NCBI GenBank assembly: GCA_002099365.1
Contig: MSED01000014.1
Location: forward strand, 1,302,001 to 1,366,000
Length of the DNA: 64,000 nucleotides
Direction: 5' to 3'
Source: Phialophora verrucosa
Lineage: Eukaryota > Ascomycota > Eurotiomycetes > Chaetothyriales > Herpotrichiellaceae
The position numbers and the translations under genes are program-made. The notes beneath the pieces were generated by a model. That model saw nothing but the letters and a program-made list of their open reading frames with translations. It searched no databases and was not told the DNA's origin. Below are positions 32,957-42,270 of this stretch, piece after piece (position 1 is the first letter of the stretch; the number at the start of each line of letters is the position of its first letter).

Positions 32957-34454
32957 AGACGGGCTTGCGCGGAAAGCTCGAACTGTTCCTCGTCCACACT
33001 CTACAGCGAAACGACGGCAGATGCCTTTCCTATTCTCTCAAACCATGTACTTTACGATGAAGATTCATTATCTCGACAAGTGTGACTTCTGTGCTTGGGT
33101 TTGTTCTTCTTGTGCTTTAGCTTTTCAGAACCATATCCTGTCCGTTTGTGAGCAGGTTATGGGAGACTTTGAGGATACTGGAGTGCTTCATGCTGTTTAG
33201 CGAAGGAGAAGACGAACGCTGAGATAGGCGTCCAGGCGAATAAGACATCAAATGTCTTTGATGCCAGGATAGATAGATAATACCACGTCAATTCAAGACT
33301 CGACAGACGGCTGAGCGAGAGGTGACTGAGGCATCGGTGAGTAGCATGCTAGCGAGGCGAAGGACGTTGCTTGCTGGGTAACCTCGCGTTGCATTTCTCG
33401 TCATCAGCCCTTCCGCCCAACTCGCATCGAGATATGCGTGACGTGACACCAGGCCGTCTGCGATCAAACGCCAGACTCCTCGAACATGTTTAGCAGCGCT
33501 CCTCCGATATCGCATTTTTAATCACAGGATAAGCAGCCAACATTTCAGCATCTCGCATATTGGTCCTGGCGAAGCCGGGATGAGCCACCATGCAGACTTG
33601 TGGACATGGTCTTGCACTTCGATGGGGTGAGCTGATGGTAGCAGCCCATAAAGATGTGGTTTGGCTGGAGACCGCACAGGAGCCAGTTGCTATTGGGAAC
33701 ATTATTGACTGAGCAAAAGCCCGCTTTCCATGGCCCTCGTCGAATGCGTCCCCTTACGGGACAGACAAAGTGCTTGGCCAAGGTGTGCGCCTTCGCGTTT
33801 TCAAACACTGAACTCTTCAATACCTCGTCATGAGTCCTTCACCCACTCTCCGTCTGCGCTGCCTTATGTCACTAGCATTCATCTATAACCCCAATCAGGC
33901 TCGTGGCTCAACTTGATCCACTAACAAATCCACACAAGCTTAACCTTGTGGCCTTTTGACCATCACCTCCACCTCCGCGCTCTAGACATACTGGACCTAC
34001 TGAGCAGGTTGATTTCAAGTGATCACTCGCTAGCTAGAGGAGGACAGGCTGCCGAGCCTTGACTTCACTGTGGCCGACTTCCGCACTGGCTGGCAATGAT
34101 GGGGTCTGCGCCGATAACGCAACGACCAAGCCGTTGTCTTTCGTGAGACAAGTTGCGCCTCTGTTGCCAGCCCATGTAATGGAACCGGAGGCCAGGAATG
34201 ATGAACAAGCCCTAAGACCGTTCCGGTAGGTCCCACCTAGACGTCCCCTGGTGCTGGGGCCAAAAGTTTCTAAAGACACTTTCATATTGATGTTTCCTCC
34301 AGCCTGCTCGAGCCTGTAAAGGACACAACCCGCGAGATTGAAATTGGCCAGCGTGAAACGGAACACCGCTTCTAACTCATTAAGCAGACGGAACCAAGTC
34401 TTGTCTGCCTTGCTAATACCTGGACGGTATTTTCAAAGTTCGATCCGCACAGGG
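32957..34454. other. 1.5-kb gene-poor spacer
   Basis: This lies between the SH3 protein gene and the hydrolase gene. Only short frames without recognisable sequence are seen, and no RNA gene or repeat. Confidence 0.5.
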
Positions 34455-34462
34455 TATATAAG
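34455..34462 (+). promoter_or_regulatory. Strong TATA element (TATATAAG) before hydrolase gene
   Basis: TATATAAG lies about 170 bp before the ATG at 34634. If transcription begins about 30 bp downstream, two ATGs at 34484 and 34487 fall at or before the transcript start, which favours the ATG at 34634. Confidence 0.45.
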
Positions 34463-34633
34463 AGCAAAGGAGCCTGGCAGGACATGATGTCTCCGTCACC
34501 CACCAAGCAACTTCCCGGTCCGTGTCGATACGACCTCTTCGACGCCTTGTTCATTCTTTTGTGCCTGTGGTATCTCATATCGACTGTTTCTTAATCAGAC
34601 GCATTCTACGCAGTCCTTGCGCGGTCCGAAAGG

Positions 34634-36011
34634 ATGCATGTCGGAAAATCCTTCTGGCTGGGCACCATGATTACCTGTGGCTTCGAAGTAGCTCCAGGCT
34701 CATGCATCTATCCAACAGCGAACGCGTCAGCACTTCAACAGTCATATTACCCTCCCGCTGCCAATTGCGCAGAGTTCACCATCCCTGTGACCTTCGAGGC
34801 GGAGAACACAATCTTTGCTTTCCCAAAATGGGACGACGAGTACGCTTTGGAAGACTTCCTCGCTCTTGCAACGACAAGAGCCAGCGCCAACTTCCCCAGC
34901 ATTGCCGCGGGCACGAACACGGAAAAGGTTACACGACAGATCGCAGCTTCGTTCTGCACTCCGAAGCACCCCAGCGGCAAAGAGAAGACAGTCATCCTGG
35001 CCACGCATGGGATTGGACAAGCCAGGTCGCACTGGAACTCCCCTTACCGCCCCGCCGATTACAACTTTGTCCAGTTCGCCATTTCCAAGGGCTACTCTGT
35101 CTTCTTTTACGATCGTTTGGGCACAGGATTTTCTGAGAAGTATGGGCCCACGTCCCGCGCGGGTGAACATCGCTAAATCTCGGTTCTAGGGTCTCCGGCT
35201 ATGAGAATCAGCTTTCCACCCAGATCGCATTGCTACAGTCACTTACCGACATCGTCAAGTCGGGCGATTACACTCCCGGTGTCGGGAAGCCCGCAAAGCT
35301 AGTCATCCAAGGTTTCTCCTTCGGCAGCTACGTCACGCACGCGGCCATCGGCAGCAAACCGGGCATCGCGGACGCCGTTATCTTGACAGCCATCGGCCTG
35401 AACACCACGGGCGCGAACGCCAATGGCTTGGTCCGCTCGTTCGTCCCAAGAATCGCGTCTCAGCAGAATGGTCTGCGCTTCGGCGACCTCGACAACGGCT
35501 ATCTTACCTGGGTGGATAAATATGCTCAGATCAACACGTGAGCGCCGCTCCGTCACATCCCCTCGTCATAGCGAAGGGCCGATTCGTTGACGTGACTGAC
35601 CTTGTGTGACAATTAGGTACTTCAAGAGACCGTCAGATTTCGCCGAGGCCAACAAGGAGGCCTTTTCGATCGCCGAGTTCCTGACCATTCTGGCAGGCAA
35701 CAACGGATCTCTGGATGCCAGCGGATTCACCGGACCGGTCCTGGTAAGTCTCACTTGACTGATCCGTCAAGCATGTCTTCGAAAGTCGCGGTACTGACCC
35801 TCTCCAGGCCATTGCCGGCATCGAAGACTACATCGTCTGTGACGGATACTGTGAGGGGATCTACGACGAACCCGCTAGCACATTCTACCGCAACGCGAAG
35901 CCGTTTGTGCCCTATTTGCACCCGAACGCGTCGCATAACTTCAACTTCCATCATAATGCCACCGGTGCATACGGAGTGATTACGGATTTCCTGGACCAGA
36001 ACTTGAAATAA
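34634..36011 (+). CDS. Alpha/beta hydrolase
   Basis: Four exons, 34634-35139, 35190-35537, 35617-35743 and 35808-36011, give 394 residues. Nucleophile elbow GFSFGSYV carries the catalytic Ser. The oxyanion/lid start is ILATHGIGQARSHW. A candidate acid is in AIAGIEDYIVCDG, and the His is in NASHNFNFHHN. Intron 1 (35140-35189) was placed with its GTATGG donor inside a codon to give GTGFSEKVSGYENQLSTQ; read-through meets a stop. The other introns have GTGAGC and GTAAGT donors. Several Asn-X-Ser/Thr sites and paired Cys suggest secretion, but the ATG used has no clear signal peptide (MHVGKSFWLGTMITCG), so an upstream exon may be missing. Substrate unknown. Confidence 0.8.
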
Positions 36012-36438
36012 GCGAGGACTGGCGATGCAGGAGTGGAGGAGCGCGAGCGAGGCGACACAATTGCATACTCCGAGCATTTTAAGGGGTTTAATGATATTTG
36101 CATTTGTGGTCTTGCCTTCAATCCTTAGAAGAGTTCATCGTGGCAGTAGTTCTTGTCATGATGGAAGCGCATGTCGTGAGGAGGTTTGGAGGTCTATGCC
36201 GAGGTCCATCCTCAAGTCGGCCCAGGCCCCTGTGTTCATCGAACGTCAGCTTATTGCCCATGGCGATACAAAACCAAAATACTATCATCGATCTACTGTA
36301 GCACAGGTACGTGCCGCCAGTGTCGCTTATGCTCTGGTGAAATCGCTTCCCACGACGGCTGCGCGTACCGGGTCCTGGACCAGACCGGAGTTCACTGAAC
36401 GGTCGGCTGAATCAGACCGAGTCCCGCACGGAGTGACA
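36012..36438 (+). other. Spacer; downstream frame open
   Basis: The reading frame of the glyoxalase-like gene is open upstream to an ATG at 36025, but this stretch has no domain-like sequence. I treat it as hydrolase 3' end plus promoter. Confidence 0.4.
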
Positions 36439-37555
36439 ATGGCGAACACTGGCGATCACAGAGGGCCAACTACCTCCCCAACGAGGCTGCGGCAGATCGC
36501 ATTGGTTGCCAAAGATCTTGACCGAGCTCGATATCTGCTGGTAGGTGGGGACTGTCCCGGCGTCCTATAGCTCACTTCCACTCATCTTCACGTCCGTCGC
36601 TAGACAACCGTACTCGGCACCGAAGTCGTCTTCGTGGACCCGCAGGTCGCGCAATGGGGCTTGAAGAACTTCCTAGGTGAGACATAATGCCCTTTGCGTG
36701 GTTCGAATCACTCCGCTAGGGATCTCTGTCTGACAAGGACCCGACGTTTTCTCCCCGACGTTAGTGGCCATCGGGGGCGATATCATCGAAGTTGTCTCTC
36801 CCTTCAAAGCGGGCACAACGGCCGGGAGACTGCTCGAGAAGAAAGGCGAGGGCGGGTACATGATCATCATGCAGACGTTGGACGCCGCGGCGAGGAGGGC
36901 GTACATTGAGTCTCGCGCGCTGGCCAAGGTCATCTTCAGCCACTCGCACGGCGACGTCGAGTGCATCCAGTACCATCCGAAGGGAATTGCCGGTAAGGTC
37001 TTCTCCAACCTGATTCCCCAGACTGATTGGAACGACTGATTGACTGACTGACTACGGCGTGGGCGTCCAGGCGGGATGATGCCAGAATTGGACTCGCATG
37101 CCCCGTCATCGACGAACCCGACTCCCCTCGAAAGCGCATTTAGTCCCTGGCACGCCTGCGGGCCTGACTACGAGAAGTATTCGAGCGGGATGAAACGCTG
37201 CTCGCACTTGAGGCTGCTCAACGCCACGCTCCGTCTGGCGCCGGGCCACACGGACGTGCAAGCTGCGGCGCAACAGTGGCAGGACTATTTCGGGGTTAGG
37301 CGGGAGGGGAGTCAGTTAGCGTTCACCAATGCGAGCTTGAGCTTCATTCCGGGAGTCGATGGGCGGCCGGAGGGGTTGGAGAGCATCACGATCGAGGTCA
37401 AGGGGAAGAAGAGACTCGAGAACATGTTGGAAGTCGTGAGCAAAGAGGGCCTTTGTGGTGATGGTTGGACCGACCTGCTTGGTGTGAAGTGGTACTTTGT
37501 GCTCAGCGAGGATGAAGACGAAGGTGAAGGGAATCAGAGGTCGAGCAAGTTGTGA
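36439..37555 (+). CDS. Glyoxalase-like (VOC) domain protein
   Basis: Four exons, 36439-36540, 36604-36676, 36765-36992 and 37071-37555, give 295 residues. The N-terminal VOC half is LRQIALVAKDLDRARYLL with TTVLGTEVVFVDPQVAQWGL and VAIGGDIIEVVSPFKAGTTA; the middle has GGYMIIMQT and FSHSHGDVECIQYHPKGI. The C-terminal half is a second, less conserved segment. The family binds a metal or small ligand and includes glyoxalase and ring-cleavage relatives; activity here is unassigned. All three introns (63, 88 and 78 bp) join cleanly in frame at conserved residues. The start at 36439 puts the domain about 18 residues in; longer in-frame starts exist at 36025 and 36196 but add unlike sequence. Confidence 0.85.
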
Positions 37556-38693
37556 TTCTCTTGCAGATCTGTCTCTCTCCGTCTATGACTTTGCGCGACG
37601 GAGAGGGAGACGGGGGAGCGTGAAGAGATACCATTGCCCATTATTACGAGGTATGTACCCAGTACTGTACTGTGTATGAAAAGCCTAAGCCCCAAGGCCT
37701 CGGGGCTCGGGGCATGCATGTCCCTGGCCTGGAATGCCCTAATTAGAGCGTCGCCCCTGAATCTTCCGACGTCACGCCGCAACATGCGCTGTTGGTGTTT
37801 CGGTCTAGCCACATCCGGCGGCGCCTATCATTTTAACTTGCCTTTCCATTCATTCGCAATGGAAAAGACGGAAGTCTCGACCACGTCTTTGCCATGTTCG
37901 GATCATGAGGCTGACAGCCTATTTCCACAAGCCGTCGTCCATGTAAGCTTTCTGAAGCTTCGCTAGGATTCTCTTAACCGGCCGTCGAGCTATCGAAGCC
38001 AAAAGTCCCCTTGGAACTGCCCTTCCTTCAGCCCCGCCGTCCGACCATCCCATTATCGGTGATAAGTTGACAGGAGCAGCTCTGGTGTACGTGATTGTGA
38101 TTTCGTGCGAGGAGACGTATCTTGTTCAGATCAACCGAACGCGGACGAGGACGTAAACTTCACCGATACCCGCTGCGGCCGACACGAGCCCCTATCGGCG
38201 ACGTCGCACACAGCACTCGCACGCGCGGACATGTCGATTCTCGAATCGCCAGCTGCGGCGGCATCATGAGTCTTTCCCCTTGGTCGAACTCTCCGACATC
38301 CGTTGCTCTTCGCTTGTGGCACTTCTCACAAGCGCAGCATACGCCACGAAGCTTCCGCATGTCTTGTTGCCTTGAAGCTGACTGGTTCATTGTTTACAGC
38401 CTCGTCGTCCGCTCACCATGGTGGCCCGCAGTGACTTCCACACCAGAGTCTCTTACACGACAGCCCGCCGAGAACGAACATGGCGCAAAGCCTGATCGCC
38501 TGAGCAGGACGAGCACATATGCCAGACTTGATCTCCTTCCCAACCTGCTTCTTTCTCACTCCATCCTTTCTTCGTCCCCCTTGGTGACACTCGCTTCGTT
38601 GACGCTGTTTGGCGTTGTCCACTCGTTTTGTCTTGACGCACCTCGCGTCGTACTTTCATTTGGCACACAGCTTATACGTCCGTTCGATTGAAG
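37556..38693. other. 1.1-kb spacer upstream of laccase
   Basis: A plus-strand frame of up to 189 codons runs to 38691, but its composition looks random and I do not accept it. This is probably the laccase promoter plus the 3' end of the glyoxalase-like gene. No TATA element stands out. Confidence 0.45.
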
Positions 38694-41306
38694 ATGGCAC
38701 ATTCCATGAAGATTGTTTGGGCTTGTTTTCTGTTGGCAATATGCTTTGGTTCGTTCCCCGGAGTGTCAGCAACGCCTGCCATGAAGCCGGGCAACCCTCC
38801 GACATTTGTACTCGTTCCTCCTGCCAAAGGCCCTCCAGCACCCCCTAAGCCTGAGATACCCACTCCCACTGAGAAGCTCAGGCCGCCGATACCGCCGCCG
38901 CCCCCTCCAGTTGCACATCCCGTCGCTCCTGTCCATTCAGTTCCAGTCGCTCCGCCAGTCGTACCCCCACATCTAACTACGAAAACACACCCAGCATCAA
39001 CCTCGAGCTCAAAGGTATGACTCTCTCTAGGCCTTAATGGTCGATGTGTTTATAACACTTCTACAGTCGTCTCACAGCTCCGTCTCATCATCGACCTCGA
39101 AGGCATGCCACTCCACCTTCCAACATAGAATGTGCTAAGAGTACCTTCATAGACACCTCAGAGTTCTGTCTCGACCTCGTCCTCGGCGCAGGCCAGCAGT
39201 ACAACCTCAAGAGCGTCGAGGCCTACTCTGCCGGCTCACATCTCGTACTCGGGTGCCAGGATAGTCGGAACATCTCAGCTTCCGGCATCTTTGTCGACAG
39301 TCGTTTTCCCTCAAAGCCCTCAAAGCACCGGAATTCCGAAACATAGCGGCTCCCTTGGGGTCAATGGGCTTGCTCAGGACAAGACAAACGGCAACTCCCC
39401 GCTGGGGACTCTTCAGGCGCCGAGGTATTACAGGTATAACGGAGATGCGGCTGGTCAATCCAATACCACCACACCACCGTCCGGAGGCTTTCCCTGGGGC
39501 GATCGAACTGCGAGCGGCACCAATCCGTACACGTCAGCGCCTGTCACCGGTGTTGTCCGGTCCTATAATTTTGTCATCTCCCGAGGCTATCTTGCTCCCG
39601 ACGGTGTGGAACTCGAACTCTTGCTCATCAACGGGCAATACCCTGGCCCTACCATTGAGGCAGATTGGGGAGACACCATCCAGGTGACGGTCACCAACAG
39701 CATTACCGGGCCTGAGGAAGGAACAGCGTTGCACTGGCATGGGCTGTTACAGCAGGGTACTCCATATGAAGACGGTATCCCAGGCATCACTCAATGTCCG
39801 ATTGCCCCGGGACAGACGTTCACCTACTCTTTCTCTGCTGGTCTTTATGGGACATCGTGGTATCATTCGCATTACAGCGGGCAGTACGCCGGAGGTGTCC
39901 TAGGTGCAATCGTTGTCCACGGACCTCAGAATGCTCTTTATGATGAAGATCTCGGACCCGTCATGCTCTCCGACTACTTCCACACCGACTACAACACCCT
40001 GATCAAGGACGTCATGAGCACCGATTTCGCCAAGATCACACCCTTGTCGGACAACAATCTCATCAATGGCAAAGGCTTCTACGACTGCTCCTTGGTGAAG
40101 GACGGTTCACCCTGCACTCCTAACGCGGGTCTCTCGAAGTTCCAGTTCAACAGTGGTGAATCTTATCGCCTCCGCCTGATCAATTCCGGCGCGGAAGCGA
40201 CCCAACTGTTCAGCATCGACAACCACACCCTGACGGTGATAGCCTATGACTTCGTCCCCATCACGCCGTACACCACCAACGTCGTCAGCTTAGGCGTGGG
40301 TCAGCGCGCAGATGTTGTCGTGAAAGCGACGGGCTCCCCGAACTCCGTGGTCTGGATGCGCTCCACTATGGCCTCCATGTGCTCGCACACTCGTCAACCG
40401 AACGGCCTCGCAATCGTCTACTACCAGAACGCAAACACCACCGTGGAGCCGACCTCGCAAGGCTGGCCCCTCGATGGCACGCAATGCGCTAACGATCCCC
40501 TGAGCAAGACCATCCCCTACACGCCCATCACGCCGCCCCAATCCCAGACCACGGTCAATATCGACCTCAACTTTGAAATCAACGCGACGGGCCATTTGCT
40601 CTTCACCATGGACGGCTCCACGTTCCGCACCGACTACAACGACCCGATCCTCCCCCTCGCGGTCGCCGGAAACGACACCTTCCCCGAAGAATGGAACGTC
40701 TACAACCTCGGCAGCAACACGAGCTTCACCATCGTGGTCAACAACGAGACTCCCCTGGTCCACCCGATGCACATCCACGGCCATAACATGTACGTCTTGA
40801 ACCAAGGGCCCGGCCACTGGGACGGCACCGTCGTGAACCCGTTCAACCCCATGAGGAGGGATACCGTCCAGTTAATGCCTGGCGCGTACATGGCCTTCCA
40901 GATCGACGGGGACAATCCCGGCGTGTGGCCCTTCCACTGCCACATCGCGTGGCATGTGAGTGGGGGGTTGTACGTCAACATTTTGGTGAGTGGCGATGCC
41001 AACCTCCCTTCCCACTTTGGCGCTCCTTTCTGTCCTTTTGTCATTCTGAGAGAGTATCCCGGAAAGAACCTTCCACCGCGATTGATCGCTAACTGGACTA
41101 AACAGGAACGCACCGATCTTCTCCCCTCAATGCAGATCCCCTCGAGCGTCAGCAACCTATGCGCCGCGTGGAGTGCATTCACTGCGCAAGGCCCCATCGA
41201 CCAGATCGACTCGGGCTTGAGGAAGCGGCGGGAGGCGCACGGCCAGGACCGCCACAATCATCTCGGACGGCACAAGTACGCGAATATCGTGCGGAGGAGC
41301 TTGTAG
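38694..41306 (+). CDS. Laccase-type multicopper oxidase with long N-terminal linker
   Basis: Four exons, 38694-39014, 39067-39102, 39153-40985 and 41106-41306, give 796 residues. A signal peptide (MKIVWACFLLAICFGSFPGV) is followed by about 190 residues of Pro/Val- then Ser/Thr-rich linker, unusual for laccases. All four copper signatures are present: HWHGLLQQGTPYEDG (from H313), WYHSHYSGQ (about 356), HPMHIHGHN (from 656) and HCHIAWHVSGGLYVNIL (from 714). Leu stands 10 residues after the T1 Cys. There are many N-glycosylation sites and a basic C-terminus (RKRREAHG). Exon 2 is only 36 nt and is followed by a GC-AG intron. The last intron (40986-41105) is 120 nt and open in frame; it was removed because family members join NIL|ERTDLLPSMQIP. 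Laccases oxidise phenols, for example in melanin or lignin chemistry; the substrate is not decided here. Confidence 0.9.
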
Positions 41307-42270
41307 CTCTACAATCGGTTGAAGGGTTGCAGCTTTTAAGGAAGGGGAACGAAGGAGATGCAGAGACAGACGGAGAGGGGTATAGTAGGGTACACGGGCT
41401 CTTATCTATGTTCTAGACTGTGCTTTTTTATACTGTGGTGTGCTGTGCTGGATTGGACTGGATATGGTATGAGAATCTAGACTGTAGACTGTAGACTGTG
41501 TTCCTCATAGGAGGGGGCGTGTAGGCGTGTAGGCGGGCGTTGTACGCAACATCACATCCTTGATAAACTTCGAGCAAAACCTGCAGTGTTGTCTTGGTTC
41601 TCGATTCCCGGCTCTTTGTTCTTTGTTCTTGGTTCTCGATTCCCGGCTCTTGGTTCTTGGTTCTTCGTTCTTGAATATTGTTGCCTCCGGGAATTTAGAA
41701 GCCAGAAGCCAGAAGCCACATCGTGTTGACGATGAGCGTGATGGCGGCATACAGTACCTACTTATTCAGGTACAAGACTCAGTTTTACAGCACGTCGCCT
41801 TTCTTTTGCACGTATGGCTGTATCTCGAGGTCTCCGTTCAGTGTCACCCAGCTTGATGCTCGACCAAGCGTCAAAAACGGAACTTAACTCGCTTCTCTGC
41901 TTTCTCTGTGCTGCTGCGACCATGCTGATAGAACCTTATTCAGCGCTCCTGCTCGCAAAATGTCTCGACGCGTCTTGCAGCATGCAGAATGAACCCGGCA
42001 TGGTGCTGGGAAGTTGCTCCATCAGACCTCACACAGTATCATCCAGCTACACTTTGCTACACTTTGTCCCTACTTCGTATCTGGACTTCAACTCCTTGTG
42101 ACATCGAGGCCGGCCCAACTCGACAGAGTGCTCGTCTCGACTAGTCCACAACAGATTCAGACAGGACAGTCCACCCCCCCCTGGCAATCCCTGACGCTTT
42201 CTGCGCAACCTATGCTAGTTCGACCTATCAGGGTATTCACTCTCGCAACCATTCTATCTCTCACGCCATG
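41307..42270. other. 0.96-kb convergent spacer
   Basis: This lies between the laccase stop (+) and the stop of a disordered-protein gene (-). It holds small tandem and direct repeats, listed separately. No credible coding frame. Confidence 0.5.
41594..41718 (+). repeat. Cluster of short direct repeats
   Basis: A 22-bp sequence occurs at 41594-41615 and again, identically, at 41629-41650, embedded in TTGTTC/TTGGTTC-type hexamers. A 7-bp unit GAAGCCA is repeated three times at 41698-41718. This looks like simple slippage-derived sequence. Confidence 0.75.

Noticed and set aside
34484..34594. Alternative hydrolase start MMSPSPTKQ with a hydrophobic segment
   Set aside because: It meets a stop in the same frame before the main exon, no good intron removes it, and it lies at the transcript start predicted from the TATA element. 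An upstream exon is still possible.
38122..38691. 189-codon plus-strand frame just before the laccase
   Set aside because: Random-looking composition, no domain, and it overlaps the expected laccase promoter and leader.
34634..42270. Hydrolase, glyoxalase-like protein and laccase as a biosynthetic cluster
   Set aside because: There is no synthase, P450, transporter or cluster regulator nearby, and long gaps separate the genes.
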